A DNA stretch of 64,000 nt, taken from the NCBI GenBank assembly GCA_034401795.1, contig CM067372.1, positions 18,503,924 to 18,567,923 of the forward strand, in the 5' to 3' direction. The stretch's first letter is position 1. The number at the start of each line of letters is the position of its first letter. Below the pieces are notes generated by a model that saw only the letters and a list, made by a program, of their open reading frames with translations, did not search any database and was not told where the DNA came from. The stretch comes from Chaetoderma sp. LZ-2023a (lineage: Eukaryota; Mollusca; Caudofoveata; Chaetodermatida; Chaetodermatidae). Shown here piece by piece: positions 53,938-64,000 of the stretch. Position numbers and translations under genes: made by a program.

Positions 53938-56900
53938 ATGACCAGCTTATGTAGCATGCTAGTCACAATAGAGGTGATGACCAGCTTATGTAGCATGCTA
54001 GTCACAATAGAGGTGATGACCAGCTCATGTAGCATGCTAGTCACAATAGAGGTGATGATGCTTATGTAGCATGCTAGTCACAATAGAGGTGATGATGCTT
54101 ATGTAGCATGCTAGTCACAATAGAGGTGATGACCAGCTTATGTAGCATGCTAGTCACAATAGAGGTGATGATGCTTATGTAGCATGCTAGTCACAATCGA
54201 GAGGTGATGATGCTTATGTAGCATGCTAGTCACAATAGAGGTGATGATGCTTATGTAGCATGCTAGTCACAATAGAGGTGATGATGCTTATGTAGCATGC
54301 TAGTCACAATCGAGAGGTGATGATGCTTATGTAGCATGCTAGTCACAATAGAGGTGATGACCAGATTATGTAGCATGCTAGTCACAATAGAGAGGTGATG
54401 ATGCTTATGTAGCATGCTAGTCACAATAGAGAGGTGAGGAGCAGCTTATGTAGCATGCTAGTCACAATAGAGAGGTGAGGAGCAGCTTATGTAGCATGCT
54501 AGTCACAATAGAGAGGTGATGAACAGCTTATGTAGCATGCTAGTCACAATAGAGAGGTGATGAACAGCTTATGTAGCATGCTAGTCACAATAGAGGTGAT
54601 GAACAGCTTATGTAGCATGCTAGTCACAATAGAGAGGTGATGAACAGCTTATGTAGCATGCTAGTCACAATAGAGAGGTGATGAACAGCTTATGTAGCAT
54701 GCTAGTCACAATAGAGAGGTGATGACCAGCTTATGTAGCATGCTAGTCACAATAGAGAGGTGATGAACAGCTTATGTAGCATGCTAGTCACAATAGAGAG
54801 GTGATGACCAGCTTATGTAGCATGCTAGTCACAATAGAGAGGTGATGACCAGCTTATGTAGCATGCTAGTCACAATAGAGAGGTGATGAACAGCTTATGT
54901 AGCATGCTAGTCACAATAGAGAGGTGATGACCAGCTATGTAGCATGCTAGTCACAATAGAGAGGTGATGACCAGCTCATGTAGCATGCTAGTCACAGTAG
55001 AGAGGTGATGAGCAGCTTATGTAGCATGCTAGTCACAATAGAGCTGATGAGCAGCTTATGTAGCATGCTAGTCACAATAGAGAGGTGATGACCAGCTCAT
55101 GTAGCATGCTAGTCACAATAGAGGTGATGACCAGCTTATGTAGCATGCTAGTCACAATAGAGAGGTGAGGAGCAGCTTATGTAGCATGCTAGTCACAATA
55201 GAGGTGATGAACAGCTTATGTAGCATGCTAGTCACAATAGAGGTGATGACCAGCTTATGTAGCATGCTAGTCACAATAGAGGTGATGACCAGATTATGTA
55301 GCATGCTAGTCACAATAGAGAGGTGATGAACAGCTTATGTAGCATGCTAGTCACAATAGAGAGGTGAGGAGCAGCTTATGTAGCATGCTAGTCACAATAG
55401 AGGTGATGAACAGCTTATGTAGCATGCTAGTCACAATAGAGGTGATGACCAGATTATGTAGCATGCTAGTCACAATAGAGGTGATGACCAGATTATGTAG
55501 CATGCTAGTCACAATAGAGCTGATGACCAGCTTATGTAGCATGCTAGTCACAATAGAGAGGTGAGGAGCAGCTTATGTAGCATGCTAGTCACAATAGAGA
55601 GGTGATGACCAGCTCATGTAGCATGCTAGTCACAATAGAGAGGTGATGACCAGCTTATGTAGCATGCTAGTCACAATAGAGGTGATGACCAGCTTATGTA
55701 GCATGCTAGTCACAATAGAGGTGATGACCAGCTTATGTAGCATGCTAGTCACAATAGAGAGGTGATGACCAGATTATGTAGCATGCTAGTCACAATAGAG
55801 AGGTGATGAGCAGCTTATGTAGCATGCTAGTCACAATAGAGAGGTGATGACCAGATTATGTAGCATGCTAGTCACAATAGAGAGGTGATGAGCAGCTTAT
55901 GTAGCATGCTAGTCACAATAGAGGTGATGACCAGCTTATGTAGCATGCTAGTCACAATAGAGGTGATGACCAGCTTATGTAGCATGCAAGTCACAACAGA
56001 GGCGATGACCAGCTTATGTAGCATGCAAGTCACAATAGAGGTGATGACCAGCTTATGTAGCATGCTAGTCACAATAGAGAGGTGATGACCAGATTATGTA
56101 GCATGCTAGTCACAATAGAGAGGTGATGAACAGCTTATGTAGCATGCTAGTCACAATAGAGGCGATGACCAGATTATGTAGCATGCTAGTCACAATAGAG
56201 GTGATGAGCAGCTTATGTAGCATGCTAGTCACAATAGAGAGGTGATGACCAGCTCATGTAGCATGCTAGTCACAATAGAGGTGATGACCAGCTTATGTAG
56301 CATGCTAGTCACAACAGAGGTGATGATGCTTATGTAGCATGCTAGTCACAATAGAGAGGTGATGAGCAGCTCATGTAGCATGCTAGTCACAATAGAGAGG
56401 TGATGAGCAGCTTATGTAGCATGCTAGTCACAATAGAGAGGTGATGAGCAGCTCATGTAGCATGCTAGTCACAATAGAGAGGTGATGACCAGCTCATGTA
56501 GCATGCTAGGCACAATAGAGGTGATGACCAGCTCATGTAGCATGCTAGTCACAATAGAGGTGATGACCAGCTTATGTAGCATGCTAGTCACAATAGAGGC
56601 GATGACCAGCTTATGTAGCATGCTAGTCACAATAGAGGTGATGACCAGCTTATGTAGCATGCAAGTCACAACAGAGGTGATGACCAGCTTATGTAGCATG
56701 CTAGTCACAACAGAGGCGATGACCAGCTTATGTAGCATGCTAGTCACAACAGAGGCGATGACCAGCTTATGTAGCATGCTAGTCACAATAGAGGTGATGA
56801 GCAGCTTATGTAGCATGCTAGTCACAAGAGGCGATGACCAGCTTATGTAGCATGCTAGTCACAATAGAGGTGATGAGCAGCTTATGTAGCATGCTAGTCA

Positions 56901-58850
56901 CAATAGAGAGGTGATGACCAGATTATGTAGCATGCAAGTCACAACAGAGGCGATGACCAGCTTATGTAGCATGCTAGTCACAACAGAGGTGATGACCAGC
57001 TTATGTAGCATGCTAGTCACAATAGAGGCGATGACCAGCTTATGTAGCATGCTAGTCACAATAGAGAGGTGATGACCAGCTTATGTAGCATGCTAGTCAC
57101 AATAGAGGTGATGAGCAGCTTATGTAGCATGCTAGTCACAATAGAGGTGATGAGCAGCTTATGTAGCATGCTAGTCACAACAGAGGTGATGACCAGCTTA
57201 TGTAGCATGCTAGTCACAATAGAGAGGTGATGACCAGCTTATGTAGCATGCAAGTCACAACAGAGGCGATGACCAGCTTATGTAGCATGCTAGTCACAAT
57301 AGAGGTGATGACCAGCTCATGTAGCATGCTAGTCACAATAGAGGTGATGACCAGCTCATGTAGCATGCTAGTCACAATAGAGAGGTGATGACCAGCTTAT
57401 GTAGCATGCTAGTCACAATAGAGAGGTGATGACCAGCTTATGTAGCATGCTAGTCACAATAGAGAGGTGATGACCAGCTTATGTAGCATGCTAGTCACAA
57501 TAGAGGTGATGACCAGCTTATGTAGCATGCTAGTCACAATAGAGAGGTGATGACCAGCTTATGTAGCATGCTAGTCACAATAGAGAGGTGATGAACAGCT
57601 TATGTAGCATGCTAGTCACAATAGAGAGGTGAGGAGCAGCTTATGTAGCATGCTAGTCACAATAGAGAGGTGATGACCAGATTATGTAGCATGCTAGTCA
57701 CAATAGAGGTGATGACCAGCTTATGTAGCATGCTAGTCACAATAGAGGTGATGACCAGCTTATGTAGCATGCTAGTCACAATAGAGAGGTGATGACCAGC
57801 TCATATAGCATGCTAGTCACAACAGAGGTGATGATGCTTATGTAGCATGCTAGTCACAATAGAGGTGATGACCAGCTTATGTAGCATGCTAGTCACAATA
57901 GAGAGGTGATGACCAGATTATGTAGCATGCTAGTCACAATAGAGAGGTGATGAACAGCTTATGTAGCATGCTAGTCACAATAGAGAGGTGATGAACAGCT
58001 TATGTAGCATGCTAGTCACAGTAGAGAGGTGATGAACAGCTTATGTAGCATGCTAGTCACAATAGAGAGGTGATGAACAGCTTATGTAGCATGCTAGTCA
58101 CAATAGAGAGGTGATGAACAGCTTATGTAGCATGCTAGTCACAATAGAGAGGTGATGAACAGCTTATGTAGCATGCTAGTCACAATAGAGAGGTGATGAC
58201 CAGCTTATGTAGCATGCTAGTCACAGTAGAGAGGTGATGAACAGCTTATGTAGCATGCTAGTCACAATAGAGAGGTGATGACCAGCTCATTTAGCATGCT
58301 AGTCACAATAGAGAGGTGATGAACAGCTTATGTAGCATGCTAGTCACAATAGAGAGGTGATGAACAGCTTATGTAGCATGCTAGTCACAATAGAGAGGTG
58401 ATGACCAGCTTATGTAGCATGCTAGTCACAGTAGAGAGGTGATGACCAGCTCATGTAGCATGCTAGTCACAATAGAGAGGTGATGAACAGCTTATGTAGC
58501 ATGCTAGTCACAATAGAGAGGTGATGAACAGCTTATGTAGCATGCTAGTCACAATAGAGAGGTGATGACCAGCTTATGTAGCATGCTAGTCACAATAGAG
58601 AGGTGATGAACAGCTTATGTAGCATGCTAGTCACAATAGAGAGGTGATGACCAGCTTATGTAGCATGCTAGTCACAATAGAGAGGTGATGACCAGCTCAT
58701 GTAGCATGCTAGTCACAGTAGAGAGGTGATGAGCAGCTTATGTAGCATGCTAGTCACAATAGAGAGGTGATGAACAGCTCATGTAGCATGCTAGTCACAG
58801 TAGAGAGGTGATGAACAGCTTATGTAGCATGCTAGTCACAATAGAGAGGT
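53938..58850. repeat. 39/41-bp minisatellite, about 120 copies
   Basis: Unit TGACCAGCTTATGTAGCATG then CTAGTCACAATAGAGGTGA, with a 2-base AG insertion (AGAGAGG) giving 41. The 41-bp form predominates at the 3' side. Each unit has the palindrome TAGCATGCTA. Variants: GACCAG/GAACAG/GAGCAG/GATG and TTATG/TCATG. Multiple 17-20-residue-periodic frames on both strands are artefacts. Confidence 0.98.
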
Positions 58851-58861
58851 GCTCTCTTCAC

Positions 58862-59095
58862 CCGTTAACCCTTATATCAGCCAAAAAAACGGCTACTGCA
58901 ATGGTCTTGAGAAATGTCCATTTGCAGACTAAGAGAACTTTTTGACAATTTCCCACTGGAATGACTAGCTCGATAACCGAGCCAGTCATACCAGTGGTAA
59001 ATTTTCAAAACAGTTCTCCTGGTCTGTAAATGAATATTTTCTATGAGAAAATTGAAATTTTCTTGAGTGAATTACCGTGTTAAAGGGTTAATACA
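58862..59095. mobile_element. Family B MITE directly after the array
   Basis: Core GACTAGCTCGATAACCGAGC/CAGTC. Ends GTTAACCCTTATATCAGCC and GTGTTAAAGGGTTAA. Confidence 0.85.
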
Positions 59096-60225
59096 AGCAT
59101 CCTGCTATAGGACATGTCTTGTTTAGCTTAAACCTGTCAGCATGACCACCCGTGTTAAAGAACCACCATGTTTTGGCTCCAATACACACATGGTCTCTTA
59201 AGCAAGTTAGCCTATAGTATAATAATAAGAGTAATAATCATATATACTTAGTATAACATTGTCCCTTCAGATGCCAGTGTATCAATCTTCAATATAACTA
59301 TACCGGTAAGCTTTTGAATATTTTGAAAGTAGTTTGCCTGGAACCTGTTGCTTTCAAAATATTCAACAGAATATTTGTACACCCCCCCCCCCCCCCCAAC
59401 CCCCAATAAGCAATTTGCCGGTTCTGGTCAGTGAGGACGATCCATGGGTTAATTAGTGTGGATGATAATTTTGTACACATGATTAGATCGATACGGATGA
59501 TTTGTGAGTTTGGGCAGATGTACAGTTTTGAGTAGCATAAAACAACATCCCAGTTACAGAATCGTAAGTAACACAGGAGGCGGCGGCAGTTATTGTGCTT
59601 GGTGTCTCTAACTCACAAATCAGCGGTCCTGGGTTCATGTCTCGGTACAGATTCATGGCTATTGGAAGGTTTGGTTAATCCGCTTTACTCTTCATTATAA
59701 CATCTACCCACTCTCCCTGAAGGTGCATATACTATAGTAATCTCAGGCCACATCTGTCTGTATGTGACTGTGATATTTGTCCAGGCTACTCTCCATAGTT
59801 TCACTTACAGAAACCAAATTTGATGCTGGATGCATCTTAGCATGAACGTGTTTGAATATCAAAGCAGGTATAACATATATTTTTCTAAGTTCAATGAAAA
59901 TCAAGATGGCAATTTCTATAGTTTCAAGACTTTTTGTATACAGTAAATACTAAAGTGCAGGGATGTGTTTTATGATAAAGATTAAGATTTAAAATGTCGG
60001 GTAGCAAAATTAGGTCAGGTTTTCCTTCCAATTCGCTCAAGATTCAAGGAAAAGTTATTGAAGATCTTAAAGATTCTTGTCCAGGCTAAATAGTTTCAAC
60101 ATTTGCACACCATAAGTAAACTTTATGTATGTAATATATCATGGCAGGTCACAGACTCCGTGTCACTGCTCATTAACCTTTTCATGATGAAGATGGACAA
60201 CACCAGCCTCTGCAGTAGTCATGAG
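59096..60225. other. Intergenic sequence, nothing recognised
   Basis: Contains a MITE A-type hairpin fragment (TTTTGAATATTTTGAAAGTA to TTTCAAAATATTCAACAG, 59313-59366) and a poly-C tract. No exon seen. Confidence 0.5.
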
Positions 60226-60945
60226 GAGTGGTCCTTTCTAGAGTACCCACCCATCATATGACGTCATAATCAATGGTCCTTTCCAGAGTACCCACCCATC
60301 ATCTGACATCATAATCAATGGTCCTTTCCAGAGTACCCACCCATCATATGATGTCATAATCAATGGTCCTTTCCAGAGTACCCACCCATCATATGACGTC
60401 ATAATCAATGGTCCTTTCCAGAGTACCCACCCGTCATATGATGTCATAATCAATGGTCCTTTCCAGAGTACCCACCCATCATATGACGTCATAATCAATG
60501 GTCCTTTCCAGAGTACCCACCCATCATATGACGTCATAATCAATGGTCCTTTCCAGAGTACCCACCCATCATATGACATCATAATGAACTGCGTGATGTG
60601 TGGAATGACATAATAATGGATGACGTCATGAATGTTGTCGATAAGTACATCACGAACACATATTTGAAGACGGTCTATGGGCTGTTGTACAAATTGTTTG
60701 CTTTTACTATTTAATAAATATTCTGTTGAATATTTTGAAACTAATTTGACTGGGCGCTGTTGCTGCCTATGGCAGCAACAGCACCAAGTCTAATTAGTTA
60801 CAAAATATTGAACAGCTTCCCTGTATAGTTTCTAGGAAATTGATAGCTAGGGCATTCGGGGATCGACCAATCCAAACACGGCGAGGTGTGGGTGGAGCTT
60901 AGCTAGTGATGGGCGGGGCATAGCTAAAAATGGAAAGGTCCATTG
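60226..60945. mobile_element. MITE family A, full-length copy with expanded 5' end
   Basis: Ends AAATGGAAAGGTCCATTG at the right. The left end is a 45-bp array made of the terminal repeat itself (GGTCCTTTCCAGAG). The middle hairpin GACTGGGCGCTGTTGCTGCC/GGCAGCAACAGCACC is intact. Confidence 0.8.
60229..60585. repeat. 45-bp minisatellite carrying CRE-like TGACGTCA, 8 copies
   Basis: Unit GTCCTTTCCAGAGTACCCAC then CCATCATATGACGTCATAAT and CAATG. Four units have perfect TGACGTCA and four have one change (TGATGTCA or TGACATCA). Confidence 0.95.
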
Positions 60946-61118
60946 TCCATTTTAAGACCAAACGACTATTGTTGAAAATCTACCACTGGAATGACTTGAT
61001 CGATAACCGAGCCAATCATTCCAGTGGTAAATTAAAAAAAATACCCTACTCTTGGCCTACAAATAGACATTAAATAAGTAAATATTTTGATATTCTTGAC
61101 CGAATTTAAATGGTTAAC
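60946..61118. mobile_element. Family B MITE
   Basis: Arms TACCACTGGAATGACTTGAT and AATCATTCCAGTGGTAAATT around GATAACCGAGCC. It directly abuts the family A copy and ends just before the candidate exon at 61127. Confidence 0.75.
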
Positions 61119-61126
61119 CATCACAG

Positions 61127-61297
61127 GAAATCTTCGAAGCAGATGATACAGATGTGAAGCTATGCCAGTGTGCCAGACTCTTCATGCGCCAGAGAATTCT
61201 CCTCTACCTGGGCCAGAAGAATCTTTCTGTTGGTACTCCACAATTCATCCAGTGTGTCTCATGGCATCTAAGAAGTCTCAGGGATCCAACATCATGA
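61127..61297 (+). CDS. Candidate terminal exon of an unrecognised gene
   Basis: Acceptor-like ACCATCACAG, then 56 open codons and TGA. The frame reads EIFEADDTDVKLCQCARLFM, then RQRILLYLGQKNLSVGTPQF and IQCVSWHLRSLRDPTS. Composition looks like a folded helical protein and unlike the surrounding repeats. I do not recognise the family. If real, its upstream exons are not apparent in the window, which is 23 kb past cytohesin and full of repeats. A different frame stays open at 61162-61518 but looks less protein-like. It could be a chance frame or part of an unknown element. Confidence 0.4.
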   Translation, partial: EIFEADDTDVKLCQCARLFMRQRILLYLGQKNLSVGTPQFIQCVSWHLRSLRDPTS

Positions 61298-62158
61298 AAT
61301 ATGAGGGTCACAAACTGAAATCTGGGATACTAAAATTTAGAAGGTACCATGGACTGACAGCGTTGAATTATGACGCTCCTGTGCGAGATTTTGCAGGCAT
61401 TTTTGTGCAAAAACCTATAAAACTTTATTATTACATAATTATACAATATTTTCAGTGGTCCTATGGGACCAACTGCCGCTACTTTTGGGGGTCCCAAAGT
61501 TGCACTTTGGGGATATAAAATGGCAAAAGGACCTGTTTAAGAAACAGTGTGGTCCATCAAATGTTACAGAAAAATTCTGTTCGGCGGAGGCTGTAAGAAT
61601 CTATCCTTTGAGACTCAACAATGCATCAATAAACGTATAAATGCATAGCTACCAACAGCCATATACAAACTAAACAATAGTTAGCACACTAAATACAGCA
61701 GCTAATGAAGTCATCTAATGTTAATCACTAGCATATAGTTTAACCACATAAACTTTATGGTTTTATGATAACTTTAACTTAGAGATAATTACCAATGTTC
61801 ATATTCCAATCGCCAAGTTTATCACAATTCATCATAGTATTATAACATTAATACAGTCTAATAATGATCACATGTCGAGGTAATAATAACAATGCATGAC
61901 TAAGAAATAATATATTATTAAGTATTATTAAATTACTTACAAGATAACAATATATACACAATAATAATAATAATAATAATAATAGTAAAGAAACCTAATG
62001 GTATATATCACGATGCTTGTATCATTTAGAGCAGACTACAATTTTATTTTTAATATTTGAATCATAGCCTATTAGTTCTTATAACTTGCAGCCAACATTT
62101 TCAGTGATGGATAAAAATGTTGTTGGTTTGCAAACACTGCAACAGCCATCATCCTTCA
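61298..62158. other. AT-rich sequence with (AAT)n tract
   Basis: AATAATAATAATAATAATAA run at about 61960-61985. AATAAA at 61628, just after the candidate exon, could be a poly(A) signal. Confidence 0.4.
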
Positions 62159-62159
62159 A

Positions 62160-62372
62160 TGTCAAAATTTTATCAGTACAGTCTTTATTTTCTCATAGAA
62201 AATTTCCATTTGCAGACCAAGAAGACTATTTTTGAAAACTTACCACTGGAATGACTGGCTCGGTTATTCCAGTGCTAAACTTTCAACAATATTCTTCTCT
62301 TGGTCTGCAAACTGACATTTTCTTTGAAAAAATTGAAACTTTACTGAACAAATTCAAGGCTTAACGGGTTAA
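62160..62372. mobile_element. Family B MITE
   Basis: Arms ATTTCCATTTGCAGACCAAG and CTTGGTCTGCAAACTGACAT. The central palindrome is shortened (GACTGGCTCGGTTATTCC). Confidence 0.75.
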
Positions 62373-62514
62373 AGACTGTTACAAACAGACACCAAAGCGT
62401 GCTAAAGTCTTAGCTAGTAAACAGTTTGAAAACACATTTAGTTTTACTTAACATTTTCAGTCAATGAGTCGCATGCAGCATGGTATTTTCTGTGACTGGT
62501 CCAATATACAGCAC

Positions 62515-63062
62515 GTCATCACATTCTGCCACTGACGTCTGACATTCTGCCACTGACGTCTGATATTCTGCCACTGATGTCTGACATTCTGCCACTGACG
62601 TCTGACAATCTGCCACTGACGTCTGATATTCTGCCACTGATGTCTGACATTCTGCCACTGACATCTGACATTCTGCCACTGACATGATATTCTGCCACTG
62701 ACATCTGACATTATGCCCCTGACATTCTGCCACTGACATCTGATTCTGCCACTGACATCTGATTCTGCCACTGACTTCTGACATTCTGCCACTGACATGA
62801 CATTCTGCCACTGACGTGACATTCTGCCACTGACCTCTGACATTATGCCCCGGACATCTGACATTCTGCCACTGACATCTGATTCTGCCAGACGTGACAT
62901 TCTTCCACTGACGTCTTACATTCCGCCATTGGTCTGACATTGACATCTGACATTCTGCCACGGAGGTCTGACATTCTGCCGCTGACATTTGACAATCTGC
63001 CACTGACATCTGACATTCTGCCACTGACGTCTGACATTCTGCCACTGACGTCTGACATTCTA
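62515..63062. repeat. 21-bp minisatellite, about 26 copies
   Basis: Unit ATTCTGCCACTGACGTCTGAC with ACATCTGAC variants and small deletions. Minus-strand frames of SGRMSDV-type repeats are artefacts of the 21-base period. Confidence 0.95.
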
Positions 63063-63071
63063 ATAAGACTT

Positions 63072-63272
63072 AGTTAACCCTCGTATTTATTCAAGAAAAT
63101 TTAAATTTTCTCATAGAAAATGTCCATTTGCAGACCAAGACTATTTTTGAAAATTTACCACTGGAATGACTGGCTCGAAATTCACAAAAATGGTCTTTTA
63201 GTCTGAAAATGGGTATTTTTCAAGCCCACTGCAGAAGACGTCTTTGGCTGATCATATGACTGTTAAAGGGTT
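63072..63272. mobile_element. Family B MITE, core deleted
   Basis: TAACCCTCGTATTTATTCAA to ATGACTGTTAAAGGGTTAA. The arms are present, but the sequence after GACTGGCTCG lacks the second half-palindrome. Confidence 0.75.
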
Positions 63273-63329
63273 AATAGGCAAAATTGATCAACAAAAGCTC
63301 AGTTTCTGCTCAGTACCAAGCACGCCAAC

Positions 63330-63485
63330 AGAGCTATTTTTTTTAGAATTTACTACTGGAATGACTGGCTCGGTTATCGAGCCAGTCATTCCATTATTAA
63401 ATTCTAAAAAATATCCTTCTTGGTATGGAAATTCGCATTTCGTAAGACCATTACAGAAGGCATTACTGATAGGCTTGATGATTAG
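63330..63485. mobile_element. Family B MITE, inner part
   Basis: Perfect inner palindrome from TTTTTTAGAATTTACTACTG around GGCTCGGTTATCGAGCC. Confidence 0.75.
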
Positions 63486-63832
63486 TGTTAATTACATCCA
63501 CACGATTGTCACATGATCACGACTGTCACATGACCTTCAGTCCACGTCGGCGTGTAAATGTTCCCTACACCTGGGTGTTCAGCTTGCACAGGCACCATCA
63601 ATCAATAGCTTAGCACACTAGAAACTGTACAGATATTATTATTTTCAAACTAAGCATCAGTTAATATTTAACATCCTATAGTTTGTAAGTAAATAATGGA
63701 AGATAAACTTAATGTACAGTGAATAAAATGCACTGATTTTGAGATAAATGATAATAAAATACGTGAATGAGACTATGAATAAGGGAGTATCTATGGCAAG
63801 CTGTTTAATGAACAGACTTAGTAAGAATACAG
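63486..63832. other. AT-rich sequence, nothing recognised
   Basis: No gene or repeat array seen. Confidence 0.5.
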
Positions 63833-64000
63833 TCATTAGAGGGCATGTGTAGCTATATAGTGCTCAGATGTGAGTGTGTGTAACACAGTTCTTAGAGGGC
63901 ATGTAGCTATATAGTGCTCAGATGTGAGTGTGTGTAACACATTTCTTAGAGGACATGTGTAGCTATATAGTGCTCAGATGTGAGTGTGTGTAACACATTT
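63833..64000. repeat. About 57-bp tandem repeat running off the window
   Basis: Three units of TGTAGCTATATAGTGCTCAG, then ATGTGAGTGTGTGTAACACA and TTTCTTAGAGGACA. It continues beyond base 64000. Confidence 0.9.

Noticed and set aside
56469-56850. Overlapping 118- and 122-codon ORFs of repeats on both strands
   Set aside because: Produced by 39-bp units in the 53938-58850 array. Frames break whenever a 41-bp unit occurs.
53938-58850. CRISPR-like regular repeats
   Set aside because: The DNA is animal and the repeats are contiguous without unique spacers. The same applies to the other arrays.
61162-61518. 118-codon ORF overlapping the candidate terminal exon
   Set aside because: The alternate frame reads into AT-rich sequence; the frame from 61127 looks more protein-like and has an acceptor.
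62457-63058. SGRMSDV / WQNVRRQ repeat proteins on the minus strand
   Set aside because: A 21-bp minisatellite read in several frames; no unique start or flanking coding sequence.

Overview
The window is metazoan nuclear DNA: spliced genes, large introns, very abundant minisatellites and MITEs, and one 500-N assembly gap. A repeat at 9120-11697 resembles repeats I recall from bivalve genomes, so a mollusc, probably a bivalve, is my best guess. That rests on memory and is not proven. Gene density is very low. I find one gene I can name with confidence, and it fills the first 60% of the window on the + strand.

The gene is a cytohesin (ARNO/GRP1/Steppke family), an Arf guanine-nucleotide exchange factor. 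Eight consecutive exons between 8464 and 37926 encode the second half of the Sec7 domain, the linker, the whole PH domain and the C-terminal polybasic tail. All exon phases agree: 826 nt gives 274 codons plus a stop after completing one split codon. The N-terminal coiled coil and the Sec7 catalytic glutamate must lie upstream of base 1 or in unseen exons. The PH domain is of the diglycine type. It keeps most known inositol-phosphate contacts, with two substitutions.

Layout: 1-5610 is a 50-bp satellite with an internal 1,350-bp higher-order duplication. 6178-8345 holds MITEs. The cytohesin exons start at 8464. Intron 1 holds partial duplicates of the exon 1 donor, about 615-bp tandem repeats (Helitron-like) and a decayed minus-strand DIRS-like gag/RT. 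Intron 2 holds a hAT-type non-autonomous element with an 8-bp target duplication. Intron 3 has a 29-30-bp array ending at the exon 4 acceptor. Intron 4 has a fold-back element and a 3.1-kb array of 19-bp units. Intron 5 has a 47-bp array. Intron 6 carries a nearly complete but frame-broken DIRS-type tyrosine-recombinase retrotransposon (28219-34805) and a MITE. Intron 7 has a 51-bp minisatellite whose every unit copies the exon 8 splice acceptor plus the first bases of exon 8.

A 3-kb near-identical repeat of the exon 8 region follows the N gap at 40236-40735 and looks like the second haplotype. Downstream are more MITEs, a LINE remnant (minus strand, 49318-50295), a 1.4-kb inverted repeat, a 4.9-kb 39/41-bp array, a CRE-containing 45-bp array, a possible terminal exon of an unrecognised gene (61127-61297) and a 21-bp array.

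The main observation is the pairing of splice sites with tandem duplication in the cytohesin gene. The last intron carries about 14 extra copies of the terminal acceptor in 51-bp (17-codon) steps. In the second copy these form one open frame into the real C-terminus. Alternative acceptor use could therefore insert multiples of a 17-residue repeat between the PH domain and the tail. No expression evidence is available here.
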